Assembly: GCA_017515325.1 (NCBI GenBank)
Contig: JAFWGA010000057.1
Coordinates: forward strand, 95,491 to 159,490
Source: Blautia sp.
GTDB lineage: Bacteria; Bacillota; Clostridia; Lachnospirales; Lachnospiraceae
Length of the DNA stretch: 64,000 nt
Direction: 5' to 3'
Shown here: piece after piece, positions 7,504 through 16,590 of the stretch
How the letters are laid out: the number at the start of each line of letters is the position of its first letter
How positions within the stretch are numbered: position 1 is the stretch's first letter
Program-made: the position numbers and the translations under genes
Notes under the pieces: model-generated
What the model was told of the DNA's origin: nothing
The model's database searches: none
The model's input: only the letters and a program-made list of their open reading frames with translations

Positions 7504-8772
7504 ATGAGTGAACTGATGAGCCAAATCGGGTTTTTACTTCTCGGTGCCGCAGAAATGCTGGTTCTGCTGGGTTTTGGATTCGCTGTCATCATGCCCAGCA
7601 TTGACCGGTGGAGCAAGCGCTTCTTTATCGCCTTTTTTGCGGTTCTCGTGCTATACGGTGGTTTAGGCATTCTTGAAGAGATCATCAACATCCTTGCAGA
7701 CCTGCAATCGGCAAAGGCGATTGTTTACTATTTTGAGACCCTGCTCGTCTCTGTTCTGATGCCCATGATGACAGCTTATCTGCTTCACTGCTGCAGAGAA
7801 GACTGGCTGCACAGCGCACTTTTTCGCCTTGTGACGGTTCTATGGATTGTCTTCTTCCTTATGCTGGATATCTCTCCATTCGTAACCTGGTTTTACTCTC
7901 TCTCGCCGGACCATCAGTTTTACAGAGGCCCTCTGTATTCGGTGATAATTACTCCTTTGATTGTCATCCAGGTTATCAACCTGACCAGTGTGATCCGTTG
8001 GCGGAGCAAGCTGTCCAAAAGATACTTCTGCGCCTTCCTCATCGGTCTGCTCCCCATGACTGTCGCCATGTTCATCCTTTTTTACATCTCCGCTTTCACG
8101 TTCTTTGCCTTTAGCTTGGCCCTCTGCGCGCTGTCGATGTTCGCCATCATCCTGTTCAGCCAGATCGAACAGTATGTGCGTCAGCAAAAGGAAATCGCCC
8201 ATCAGCGCGCCAGTATCATGATTCTGCAAATGCGGCCTCATTTCATCTACAACACCATGATGACGATCTACTATCTCTGCAAACAAAACCCCGATCTGGC
8301 CCAACAGGTTACGCTGGACTTCACCACCTATCTGCGAAAAAACTTCACAGCCATAGCCAGCGAGGAACTCATCCCTTTCTCCGTGGAATTGGAACACACC
8401 CGTGCTTACCTTGCCGTGGAGCAGGCCCAGTTTGAGGACAGCCTTCTCGTCGACTTCGACACGCCTCATCTTGATTTTCGCCTGCCGCCATTGACGCTGC
8501 AGCCAATCGTGGAGAACGCCATCAAGCATGGCATGGATCCCGATTCCGAGCCTCTCCACATCTTAATCCGGTCAAGACGGGCAAATTCCGGCAATATCAT
8601 TATAGTGGAAAACAATGGTACTGATTTCAAGCCTGCCGATGAAAACGAGCCGCATATCGCCCTGAATAACATTCAGCAGCGCCTTGAAATAATGTGTCGG
8701 GGAAAAATGACAATTGCCCCCCGCAGGGGAGGTGGGACTCTGGTAAAGCTGACAATCCCTTGGCAATACTGA
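7504..8772 (+). CDS. LytS/YesM-type sensor histidine kinase
   Basis: A 422-residue membrane kinase. The first 215 residues hold about six transmembrane helices without a large extracellular domain. A His_kinase domain follows with the phosphoacceptor in MRPHFIYNTM, then a HATPase domain with PIVENAIKHG (N box) and a glycine-rich end. The ATG at 7504 is nine bases after AGGAGG; an ATG at 7498 and a TTG at 7483 are in frame but poorly spaced. It follows the XRE-receiver regulator and probably phosphorylates it. The signal is unknown; short loops suggest membrane or small-molecule sensing. Confidence 0.92.
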   Translation: MSELMSQIGFLLLGAAEMLVLLGFGFAVIMPSIDRWSKRFFIAFFAVLVLYGGLGILEEIINILADLQSAKAIVYYFETLLVSVLMPMMTAYLLHCCREDWLHSALFRLVTVLWIVFFLMLDISPFVTWFYSLSPDHQFYRGPLYSVIITPLIVIQVINLTSVIRWRSKLSKRYFCAFLIGLLPMTVAMFILFYISAFTFFAFSLALCALSMFAIILFSQIEQYVRQQKEIAHQRASIMILQMRPHFIYNTMMTIYYLCKQNPDLAQQVTLDFTTYLRKNFTAIASEELIPFSVELEHTRAYLAVEQAQFEDSLLVDFDTPHLDFRLPPLTLQPIVENAIKHGMDPDSEPLHILIRSRRANSGNIIIVENNGTDFKPADENEPHIALNNIQQRLEIMCRGKMTIAPRRGGGTLVKLTIPWQY

Positions 8773-8799
8773 TATGATAATTGACAATCATATTTCCTT
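8772..8799 (+). terminator. Weak AT-rich hairpin after the kinase gene
   Basis: ATATGAT (8772-8778) pairs with ATCATAT (8787-8793) and is followed by a T-rich stretch. It lies in the 30-base gap between the convergent kinase and hemL genes. The stem is weak, so this is a tentative call. Confidence 0.35.
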
Positions 8800-8802
8800 T
8801 TC

Positions 8803-10095
8803 CTAGAGTGCCTCCCTCATCGCCTCAAGCGTCTCGTTCAATACTGTCGTCGTATGGGCTGTGCTCAAAAAGATCGCCTCAAACTGCGAAGGCGCCAGAT
8901 AAAAGCCCTTTTCCAGCATTTTTCTGTAATAAACCGCAAAGCTTTCGGTATCTGACCGCTTTGCCGTCTCATAATCCTTTACCGGATGCTCGGTAAAGAA
9001 GAGACAGCCCAGCGAGGAAATCGAATTGACCTGATAAGGCAGACCCTTTTCCCTGACAATGGTACGGATCCCTTCAAAGAGCATGCTTCCTCTTTCCTCC
9101 AGTTCCTCATAGACCCTGGAGTTGTTCTTTAAGATATGCAGCATCGCCAGGCCTGCTGCCATGGCGATGGGATTACCGCTCAGGGTTCCCGCCTGGTAAA
9201 CCGATCCTAGCGGTGCGACACACTCCATGATATCGCGTCGGCCACCATAGGCTCCTACCGGCATGCCACCTCCGATGATCTTACCATAGGTCACCAGATC
9301 CGGCGTCACCGAGAAACGCTCGGCAGCCCCGCCAAAAGCCAGACGGAAGCCTGTGATCACCTCATCAAAAATCAGCATGGCCCCATGCTCCGTACAAAGC
9401 CTGCGAAGACCCTGCAGGAAGCCCGGCTCCGGAAGAACCACACCCATGTTGGCCGCCACCGGCTCCACGATAACGGCAGCGATTTTATCCTCCTCGCCTT
9501 TCGCCTGGGCTTCACTTTCCTCAAAAAGTGCAGTCAGGCCCTGCAGATCATTATAGGCCGCGATCAAGGTATCCGCCACACATCCGGCGGGAACTCCGGC
9601 ACTGTCGGAGATGTGGGCTGTCATCACCCCGCTCCCGGCGCTGATGAGCATGGCATCCGTATGGCCATGATAGCAGCCGGAAAACTTCACCACCTTGTTG
9701 CGGCCGGTAAAGCCCCTCGCTGCCCTTATGGCACTCATAACCGCCTCCGTACCGGAATTGACCATCCGGATCATTTCCACATGGGGAATATTCTGGGTGA
9801 TCAGCTCTGCCATCTGTACCTCCCGCTCTGTGGCACAGCCAAAGCTCAGGCCATCCTCGCAGGCGCGCAGGACAGCCTCCCTTACCTCCGGGAAATTATG
9901 TCCCAGGATCATGGGTCCCCAGGAACCGATATAATCCACATAACGCTTTTTGTCCACATCATACAGGAAACAACCGTCGGCCCGTGAGATCATCCTGGGT
10001 GTCAATCTTACGCTTCTGAAGGCGCGGACCGGACTGTTAACACCGCCAGGCATAACCCTTTTGGCACGCTCAAACAGCTCTTCAGATCTTCCCAT
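8803..10095 (-). CDS. hemL: Glutamate-1-semialdehyde 2,1-aminomutase
   Basis: A 430-residue PLP enzyme that converts glutamate-1-semialdehyde to 5-aminolevulinate in the C5 tetrapyrrole pathway. The PLP lysine is K272 in TYGKIIGGGMPVGAYGG, and the substrate region SGTEAVMSAIRAARG is conserved. Length is normal. It overlaps hemB by one base (TGATG). It is the last gene of the long B12 operon, so it probably feeds precursor to cobalamin. hemA, hemC and hemD are not in the window. Confidence 0.96.
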   Translation of the reverse strand: MGRSEELFERAKRVMPGGVNSPVRAFRSVRLTPRMISRADGCFLYDVDKKRYVDYIGSWGPMILGHNFPEVREAVLRACEDGLSFGCATEREVQMAELITQNIPHVEMIRMVNSGTEAVMSAIRAARGFTGRNKVVKFSGCYHGHTDAMLISAGSGVMTAHISDSAGVPAGCVADTLIAAYNDLQGLTALFEESEAQAKGEEDKIAAVIVEPVAANMGVVLPEPGFLQGLRRLCTEHGAMLIFDEVITGFRLAFGGAAERFSVTPDLVTYGKIIGGGMPVGAYGGRRDIMECVAPLGSVYQAGTLSGNPIAMAAGLAMLHILKNNSRVYEELEERGSMLFEGIRTIVREKGLPYQVNSISSLGCLFFTEHPVKDYETAKRSDTESFAVYYRKMLEKGFYLAPSQFEAIFLSTAHTTTVLNETLEAMREAL

Positions 10096-11078
10096 CAGCC
10101 GATCCTCCCATCATCCATCATAGCTGCCAGCTCCTTTGCCGCATAGGTAATATAGATCTGGGCTCCCGCACGGAAGGCCGCGACAGCCATTTCCCCGAAG
10201 ATCCTTTCCTCATCGATCCAGCCCTTCATAGCCGCAGCCTTGACCATGGCATATTCCCCACTCACACTGTAGGTCGCAACGGGAATCGACACTGCATCGG
10301 TGATCTCTCTTACCAGATCGAGATAAGACATAGCAGGCTTAACCATCAGGATATCTGCCCCCTCCTCCAGGTCAAGCAATGCTTCCTTCATTCCCTCCCT
10401 GCGATTGTGGAAATCCATCTGATAGGTCTTTCTGTCTCCAAAGGCAGGGGCAGAATCCGCCGCCTCCCGAAAGGGACCGTAGAAAGCAGAGGCATATTTC
10501 ACGGCATAGGACATGATCGGTGTCTCGGTATGGCCGTTTTCATCAAGCAGTTCCCGGATCGCGGCAACCCTGCCGTCCATCATGTCTGAGGGAGCTACCA
10601 TATCAGCTCCTGCCTCCACATGGGAAAGGGCTGTCTGGGCCAAAAGCCGGAGGGTCGCGTCATTTTCCACATCATGATCATGGAGAATTCCGCAGTGGCC
10701 ATGGGAGGTATACTCACACATACACACGTCCGTAATATAATACAGGTTCGGGAAACCCTTTTTTGCTTCCCGTAAAGCCTTTTGGACAATACCGTCCCTG
10801 GCATAGGCACCGCTTCCCACCTCATCCTTTTCGGCGGGGATTCCGAAAAGAAGGACAGAATGAAGACCTGCGCGGCTTACCTCCTCCAGGGCATAAGGAA
10901 GCCGGTCCAGGCTGTATCTGTATTGTCCCGGCATAGAAGGAATCTCCTCCTTGATCCCACTTCCCTCTGCCACAAACATGGGATAAATCAGGGAGGACTT
11001 ATCCATTCTCGTCTCCCGCACCATCCGGCGTAACGTTTCACTGCCGCGCAGACGGCGCGGACGATATACCATATCCAT
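10095..11078 (-). CDS. hemB: Porphobilinogen synthase (5-aminolevulinate dehydratase)
   Basis: A 327-residue enzyme that condenses two 5-aminolevulinates to porphobilinogen. The zinc-binding cysteines C119, C121 and C129 are present in DVCMCEYTSHGHCG, so it is a zinc-type enzyme. The two active-site lysines are seen in SYAVKYASAFYGPF and in LMVKPAMSYLD. Length is normal. It couples to hemL by overlap of stop and start codons. Confidence 0.97.
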   Translation of the reverse strand: MDMVYRPRRLRGSETLRRMVRETRMDKSSLIYPMFVAEGSGIKEEIPSMPGQYRYSLDRLPYALEEVSRAGLHSVLLFGIPAEKDEVGSGAYARDGIVQKALREAKKGFPNLYYITDVCMCEYTSHGHCGILHDHDVENDATLRLLAQTALSHVEAGADMVAPSDMMDGRVAAIRELLDENGHTETPIMSYAVKYASAFYGPFREAADSAPAFGDRKTYQMDFHNRREGMKEALLDLEEGADILMVKPAMSYLDLVREITDAVSIPVATYSVSGEYAMVKAAAMKGWIDEERIFGEMAVAAFRAGAQIYITYAAKELAAMMDDGRIG

Positions 11079-11131
11079 ATTGCGCTCCTTTACTGATCTG
11101 ATCTTATCGGTACCGTACCCATACAGTAAGC

Positions 11132-11614
11132 CTAATCCTCTTCCATAGTCGAAGGAAGCTGTTCCATCATCTTCTGTATCGCTATGCGCAGAAGCTTCGC
11201 CCTCTTATGATCCTCCCCGCTGGCCGTTACGCCGACCACCATGCTGTCCTGGATACAGATACCCGGAAAGTAGAAATCACATTCGTCCCGGTCGTTCACC
11301 ACGTTGACAAAAATGCCCTCCTCCTTACAGATGTTATATATCGCATCGTTCAGTTTCCAGTCATTCGTCGCTGCAAGCACCATAAAGGCATTGGTCAGAT
11401 CGGAGCGTTTCACCTGTCTGGGGGTTAACCGGATATGACCGGCCATCGAAAATACCTGCAGTTCATTGGAGATGACCGGGGCAATCACCGTGATATTTCG
11501 GGTAAAGGCAAGAAGGGATTTCACACGACGTGTGGCTATCGTTCCTCCCCCCACCACTACAATGTTCTTGTCTGAAAGATCTATGAACAAGGGAAAAAAA
11601 CGTTTATCACTCAT
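11132..11614 (-). CDS. Precorrin-2 dehydrogenase (SirC/Met8-like)
   Basis: A 160-residue protein with an NAD-binding fold: FIDLSDKNIVVVGGGTIATRRV is the CysG N-terminal Rossmann motif, followed by VNVVNDRDECDFYFPGI, the family core. It oxidises precorrin-2 to sirohydrochlorin, needed before early cobalt insertion in the anaerobic B12 route. It is short compared with full CysG; no methyltransferase domain is attached, and whether it also chelates metal cannot be told. It lies between cbiC and hemB. Confidence 0.9.
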   Translation of the reverse strand: MSDKRFFPLFIDLSDKNIVVVGGGTIATRRVKSLLAFTRNITVIAPVISNELQVFSMAGHIRLTPRQVKRSDLTNAFMVLAATNDWKLNDAIYNICKEEGIFVNVVNDRDECDFYFPGICIQDSMVVGVTASGEDHKRAKLLRIAIQKMMEQLPSTMEED

Positions 11615-11663
11615 ATGTTATTCTCACATCTCTACATCGACAGACGGCAGCGGCATTCATCCG

Positions 11664-12314
11664 TTAATCACCATAACCCCTGTCCTCGGAAAGCATATAC
11701 AAGAGGGCATTGACGATGCATGCCGCGATATTGCTACCGCCTTTTCTTCCTTTTGCGACAATATAGGGTGCCTGTGCCTGCATGATCAGTTCTTTGGACT
11801 GGACAACATTGACAAAGCCCACCGGAACCCCAATGATCAGCTCCGGCCTGATCCTGTTTTCCTTCATCAGGTCGTAAAGCCGGACCAAGGCGGTAGGGGC
11901 ATTCCCAATGGCGAAGATCACAGGCCGGGACAATGCTGCCGCTTTGTCCATACAGGCAGCTGCCCTGGTACTTCCATTCTTTCTTGCCTGCTCGGCAACA
12001 TCAGCATCTGACATAAAGCAGGCAGCCTCCCCGCCATAGCGGGAAAGGATGGTCTTATTGATTCCTGCTCTGGCCATCTGGGTATCCGTCACAATGACCG
12101 CTCCCTTTTGGATGGCATCAAGGCCCTTTTCCACAGCATGATCCGAAAAACAAAGGTTCCTGGCATAGTCAAAGTCAGCGCTGGTATGGATACAGCGCTT
12201 CACAATCGCCTCAGTCCCTGGAATCAGGGGAAAATCCCCCAGTTCCTTCGTAATGATCTCAAAACTCCTGGCTTCTATCTCAAGAGGTTTTACCTTTTCC
12301 AATTCTATCGTCAT
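11664..12314 (-). CDS. cbiC: Cobalt-precorrin-8 methylmutase
   Basis: A 216-residue protein of the CobH/CbiC family, moving a methyl group from C11 to C12 to give cobyrinate. Conserved regions include [15 protein letters not shown] with the catalytic histidine, and [11 protein letters not shown] and [15 protein letters not shown]. Its start overlaps the cbiP stop codon as ATGA, a sign of translational coupling. Length is normal. Confidence 0.96.
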   Translation of the reverse strand: MTIELEKVKPLEIEARSFEIITKELGDFPLIPGTEAIVKRCIHTSADFDYARNLCFSDHAVEKGLDAIQKGAVIVTDTQMARAGINKTILSRYGGEAACFMSDADVAEQARKNGSTRAAACMDKAAALSRPVIFAIGNAPTALVRLYDLMKENRIRPELIIGVPVGFVNVVQSKELIMQAQAPYIVAKGRKGGSNIAACIVNALLYMLSEDRGYGD

Positions 12315-13831
12315 ATCCCCTCCTCCAGTATCCGGTAGATTGCCTTCAAGTCCAGGTTTTCCCGCAGGCCTGCCGCCAGGATGTCATACTGGGATTCCTT
12401 GAAGGCAGCAAAATCCACACCGGAAAAGCTGCCGATATCGATCCCCTTTTTTTCCGCAACCAGACGGATGAATCCCTCTGCTGCCTCCTGACGTTCAAAC
12501 AGGCCGTGGACATAGGTTCCCAGTACCTGGCCGGCACTGATCCCATCCTGCCTATTTTGCCCGCTTACCATATCCGTAAGTGAAAAAACAGGAGCCTGAG
12601 CCGCTGTGTTTCCTTCGGTCATGATACTCTCACCCATATGGATTTCGTAACCCTCTACAGGAATACCGGCAAGAGGGGCAAAAAATCCACCCATGGGACA
12701 GATCCTTCCCTCCACCCTGGTTCTGGTCTTAGACCGGGAAAATACCGTTTTCATCGGCAGAAGGCCAATCCCGTGCATGCTGCCGCCTTCCTCCACCCCA
12801 TAGGGATCAGACAGGCTCTCTCCCAGCATCTGAAACCCGCCGCAGACGCCTAAGATCATTGTCCCTTTATTCGCTTCCTTGCAGATCGCTGTCTCTAACC
12901 CACTCTGTCTGAGCCATTTCAGGTCTCCCATGGTGTTCTTTGTTCCCGGCAAAGCAATCAGATCCGGGTGCCCCAGCTCTCTGACGCTTCCCACATACCT
13001 TACCGTGACTCCGGGAATGCTTTCCAGGGGATTAAAATCAGTGAAATTTGAGATCCGCGGCGTGCGGATCACAGCCACATCGATCAGTCCTGTTTCCCCA
13101 TGTGCCTCAAAACGGGTAGTCAGGCTATCTTCATCCTCCACCTGGATATCCAGGTAGGGCGCCACTCCCACGACAGGAATCCCACAAAGCTGTTCCAGCA
13201 TCTTTACGCCCGGATCCAGGATAGTCTTATCTCCACGGAATTTGTTGACGATCAATCCTTTTACGATTTCCTTCTCCTCAGGCGGCAAGAGGGCAACAGT
13301 TCCGTAGAGCTGGGCAAAAACGCCTCCCCGGTCGATATCTCCTACCAGGAGAACCGGGGCATGAGCCATTTTCGCCATCCCCATATTCACAATATCCTCC
13401 GTCTTCAGATTGATCTCGGCCGGGGAACCGGCTCCTTCCAGAACAATAATATCATATTCCTGGTCCAGTCTGTTATAGGCTTCCATGACAGCAGGAATCA
13501 GATTTTTTTTATAGGCAAAGTATTCCCTTGCCGACATTGTCCCCAGAACCTCCCCATTGACAATGACCTGGGAACCGGTATCATTGGTGGGTTTTAGCAG
13601 GATCGGATTCATCAGGACCGACGGCTGAATCCCGGCAGCCTCGGCCTGCATAACCTGGGCTCTGCCCATCTCCAGCCCTTCCTTCGTGATAAAGGAATTC
13701 AGCGCCATATTCTGGGATTTAAACGGAGCCACCCGATAACCGTCCTGGGCAAAGATCCGGCAAAGACCAGCTGTCAAAAGACTCTTGCCGGCATTGGACA
13801 TGGTTCCCTGGATCATGATCGACCTTGCCAT
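12311..13831 (-). CDS. cbiP: Cobyric acid synthase
   Basis: A 506-residue glutamine-dependent amidotransferase (CobQ/CbiP) that amidates four side chains of adenosylcobyrinate a,c-diamide. The N-terminal ATP-binding domain begins [21 protein letters not shown]. The C-terminal GATase domain has the nucleophile cysteine in [10 protein letters not shown] and a late histidine in TYVHGLFE. It overlaps cobD by 19 bases and cbiC by 4. Confidence 0.97.
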   Translation of the reverse strand: MARSIMIQGTMSNAGKSLLTAGLCRIFAQDGYRVAPFKSQNMALNSFITKEGLEMGRAQVMQAEAAGIQPSVLMNPILLKPTNDTGSQVIVNGEVLGTMSAREYFAYKKNLIPAVMEAYNRLDQEYDIIVLEGAGSPAEINLKTEDIVNMGMAKMAHAPVLLVGDIDRGGVFAQLYGTVALLPPEEKEIVKGLIVNKFRGDKTILDPGVKMLEQLCGIPVVGVAPYLDIQVEDEDSLTTRFEAHGETGLIDVAVIRTPRISNFTDFNPLESIPGVTVRYVGSVRELGHPDLIALPGTKNTMGDLKWLRQSGLETAICKEANKGTMILGVCGGFQMLGESLSDPYGVEEGGSMHGIGLLPMKTVFSRSKTRTRVEGRICPMGGFFAPLAGIPVEGYEIHMGESIMTEGNTAAQAPVFSLTDMVSGQNRQDGISAGQVLGTYVHGLFERQEAAEGFIRLVAEKKGIDIGSFSGVDFAAFKESQYDILAAGLRENLDLKAIYRILEEGI

Positions 13832-14910
13832 GCCTTATCCTCCTCCCCAAATACTGTTCGATGCATTGAAACAGCCATCACTTCGTCCAGAGCCTTCAGC
13901 AGGGAACTGTTCTCCTCGTGGGTTCTGACCGCAATACGGAAAAATCCTGATCCGAGTCCTTCATAATTCCCGCAGTCCCGGATCAGGAATCCCTTTTGCA
14001 CCATGTCCTGAAACAGGGAAGCAGGTCCTTTAAAGAGGATATAATTCGCATCCGTAGGATAGACGACAAAGCCAAGCCTGGATAGTCCTTCCATCAGGAA
14101 GGGCTTCTCCTCAAACACCAGCTTCCGTCCCTTTTCCAGAAACTCCCTTTCCCTTAAGGCTGCCCTCCCGGCCTCCTGGGCAATCACAGAGACATTCCAG
14201 GGTTGAGTAACCCGGCTCATGGCTGCAAGCAGCTCCTGATCTGAACTCAGGCCGTAGCCGAGCCTCAGCCCGGCCATGCCATAGCCCTTGGTAAAAGCCT
14301 TGAATAGGAAAAGTCTTTTTTGATCCGCCAGCAGCTTTTTCAGAGTATGGGAGGCCGGATCCTCGACAAAATCCAGGAAGCACTCATCCACCGCCAAAAA
14401 AATACCCTTTTCCCCACAGATTGAGGCAATCCTTGCCAAAAGACCGCCCTCGATCAGCCTGCCATCCGGATTATTGGGATTACAAAGAAAAACAATGTCC
14501 GGCTTTGGCTCCAGCCTTTCCAGAAAGCCTTCATCCAGCCTGAATTCCTTCTCCTCCTTCAGGAAATAGTAAGCCAGTTCACAGCCGACACTCTCGAGTG
14601 CCGCCCCATACTCCGCAAAGCTAGGAGCAGTCAGAAGGGCCTTCTTAGGCTTCAGGGCCAATACCAGAGAGAAGATCAGCTCAGCAGCCCCATTCCCGCA
14701 GATCACCCAGGAATCCGGCACTTCCTCTGCCCTGGCGATATCACGCCTTAACCTGGAGCAGTTAACCTCAGGATAATTCTTTACGGAAGGAATGCTGTCT
14801 ATGATGGCATCCTTAACCCCCTTAGGCGTACCCAGAGGATTACAGCTGGCGGAAAAGTCAATGCATGTATCGTAGCGGTAGATATCTCCTCCATGAACAT
14901 GTCCAGCCAT
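13813..14910 (-). CDS. cobD: L-threonine-O-3-phosphate decarboxylase-type aminotransferase
   Basis: A 365-residue fold-type I PLP enzyme. It supplies (R)-1-amino-2-propanol O-2-phosphate for the nucleotide loop by decarboxylating threonine phosphate. Features include HGGDIYRY near the start, [18 protein letters not shown] and the PLP lysine region [17 protein letters not shown]. The ATG at 14910 has GGGAGGAG upstream and gives the normal N-terminus; an in-frame TTG at 14925 overlaps that site and is rejected. Related HisC-type aminotransferases look alike, but the cbi context decides. Confidence 0.93.
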   Translation of the reverse strand: MAGHVHGGDIYRYDTCIDFSASCNPLGTPKGVKDAIIDSIPSVKNYPEVNCSRLRRDIARAEEVPDSWVICGNGAAELIFSLVLALKPKKALLTAPSFAEYGAALESVGCELAYYFLKEEKEFRLDEGFLERLEPKPDIVFLCNPNNPDGRLIEGGLLARIASICGEKGIFLAVDECFLDFVEDPASHTLKKLLADQKRLFLFKAFTKGYGMAGLRLGYGLSSDQELLAAMSRVTQPWNVSVIAQEAGRAALREREFLEKGRKLVFEEKPFLMEGLSRLGFVVYPTDANYILFKGPASLFQDMVQKGFLIRDCGNYEGLGSGFFRIAVRTHEENSSLLKALDEVMAVSMHRTVFGEEDKAWQGRS

Positions 14911-14933
14911 ATTTTCTCCTCCCAAATATCGTT

Positions 14934-14960
14934 TTCGACCTGTGCGGTGCGCAGGTCGAA
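14934..14960. repeat. Copy 3 of the TTCGACCTGTGCGG repeat
   Basis: TTCGACCTGTGC (14934-14945), three bases, then GCGCAGGTCGAA (14949-14960) form a 12-bp hairpin with one G-T pair. It fills the gap between cbiB and cobD, four bases from the cbiB stop codon. It may be an intra-operon stem affecting mRNA ends. Confidence 0.8.
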
Positions 14961-14964
14961 CGTT

Positions 14965-16587
14965 TTAATGGATCAGCACATACAATAAAGTAAACACCAG
15001 CAAGGCAAGGAAGGCTGTGACAAAAAGCAAACGGTTTGCCAGCGGTATATCGTTTTTGCTGATATTGCGCAAAGGATCCCCAATGGTCGGCTTCTCGTAC
15101 AGCTCACCGAAGTAATAGGCGTTTCCTGCCAGCTGAATGCCCAGAGCACCGGCCATAGCTGCCTCAGACTGGGCAGAATTTGGGCTGGCGTGTTTATATC
15201 TGTCCCGACGGAAAATCTTCCATGCATTCTTCCCGTCAAAGCCGGATATCAAAGCTGCCAGTACCATGAGAAGGCCGGTAAGACGGGAGGGCAGGAAATT
15301 GGCCGCATCATCCACTTTGGCGGCACAGCGTCCATAATACAGATATTTCTCGTTCTTGTAGCCCAGCATGGAATCCATGGTATTGATTCCTTTATATAGG
15401 AACATCAGCGGAATGCCACCGATCGCCATGAAAAACATGGGCGCAACCACTCCGTCCGCCGCATTTTCCGCGATTGTTTCCACGGTGGCCTTGATCACAC
15501 CCTCCTCATCCAGGCGCTCCGTATCCCTGCCGACTATCATGGAAACGGCCTTCCGGGCATGCCGCAGGGAACCGCTCTTTAAGAAGCGGTAAACTCTCAT
15601 GCTTTCCGAGGAAAGAGACTTTGTCGCAATCAGCTGATAGCACCAGAAAACCTCAAGCGCCAATCCGGCCCATACATTAAGCTGATACAAAAACCTGAGA
15701 AGGAAAAAGGGCAGACATAAGCATACCGCACAGACAAGAATCACCTCAAGGATTCCTCCTGCCAACTCGCGGCGGTGGAAGCTTTCCAGGAATCTCTCGT
15801 CCTCCGGTTTCTTCTCCTTTCGCTTCGGCCGGACAGGGTCAGGCTTGTTTTCCTCTTCCTCCGACTGAGATCCGGCAGAAGACTGATTCTTCCGGCCATT
15901 CCTCTCCGCCTTGCTCCGAGGCTGGCGTCCGAGGCTGAAAGAGCCTTTTCCCGGCAAGGAAGGTATTTTCGATGCTTCCTCCATGGACAGATCCGGCTCT
16001 TCCTCCCCTTCCTCGTCCTCCACGGGCGAGACAAGAAAAGCGCCCGCCCAGCGGGAGGATTTTTTTCCGCTCTTTTTACTGTCCTTTACCTCACCCAGGA
16101 CGTCATCGATCTCGATTCTTCCGATCTCGATGGGTTCATCATCCTCATCATCCCAGAACAAGGCCTGCCGGGGATCAGAAGCTGCCTTTGCCTTCTTCAT
16201 CCCCGCTTCTGCTGCCCCCTCCTGGGCAGCCTCCTTTGCCGGGGCAGCCTTTGAACTGTCAAAGACCCTGTCGGCCATCACCGCTTCTTGCTCTGCCGGC
16301 GGGTCTGACTGCCATCGCATCCCCAAGAGCTCTTCTGTGGCAGGGCTTTTTTCCTCAACGTCATTTTCCCTGTCCTTTGTTGCTTCAGCCTCCGAAACCT
16401 GCTTTTTTGAAGCAGAACCCGCTTTATCTTTATCGGGTATCAGAACCCAAAACAGGCGGCGGAGAATGCTCTCAAGGACCTGGATCAGCTTTCCGATCAA
16501 AACGACAGGATGAGGCAGCCACTTGGGATCTCCTAACAGCATATCAAGAGCAAAGCCCACAGGCAAAACCAGAAATCGCCAAATCAT
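14965..16587 (-). CDS. cbiB: Adenosylcobinamide-phosphate synthase CbiB with a ~220-residue inserted low-complexity region
   Basis: A 540-residue membrane enzyme that attaches aminopropanol phosphate to adenosylcobyric acid; family members are usually about 310-330 residues. Residues 1-50 match the normal start (LLGDPKWLPHPVVLIGKLI). Residues 271-540 match the rest, including SLRHARKAVSMIVGRDTERLDEEGV, ETIAENAADGVVAPMFF and a clear C-terminal transmembrane set. Between them, about residues 52-270 are a hydrophilic, disordered-looking stretch rich in E, D, K, S and A. The frame stays open, so it is not a frameshift. The ATG follows GGAGG, and cbiA ends three bases upstream. Confidence 0.92.
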   Translation of the reverse strand: MIWRFLVLPVGFALDMLLGDPKWLPHPVVLIGKLIQVLESILRRLFWVLIPDKDKAGSASKKQVSEAEATKDRENDVEEKSPATEELLGMRWQSDPPAEQEAVMADRVFDSSKAAPAKEAAQEGAAEAGMKKAKAASDPRQALFWDDEDDEPIEIGRIEIDDVLGEVKDSKKSGKKSSRWAGAFLVSPVEDEEGEEEPDLSMEEASKIPSLPGKGSFSLGRQPRSKAERNGRKNQSSAGSQSEEEENKPDPVRPKRKEKKPEDERFLESFHRRELAGGILEVILVCAVCLCLPFFLLRFLYQLNVWAGLALEVFWCYQLIATKSLSSESMRVYRFLKSGSLRHARKAVSMIVGRDTERLDEEGVIKATVETIAENAADGVVAPMFFMAIGGIPLMFLYKGINTMDSMLGYKNEKYLYYGRCAAKVDDAANFLPSRLTGLLMVLAALISGFDGKNAWKIFRRDRYKHASPNSAQSEAAMAGALGIQLAGNAYYFGELYEKPTIGDPLRNISKNDIPLANRLLFVTAFLALLVFTLLYVLIH

Positions 16588-16590
16588 GAT

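Noticed and set aside
15911-16589. Long open frames on the plus strand opposite cbiB
   Set aside because: They mirror the low-complexity insert of cbiB; repetitive P/S/R-rich translation, no ribosome binding site, and no family resemblance.
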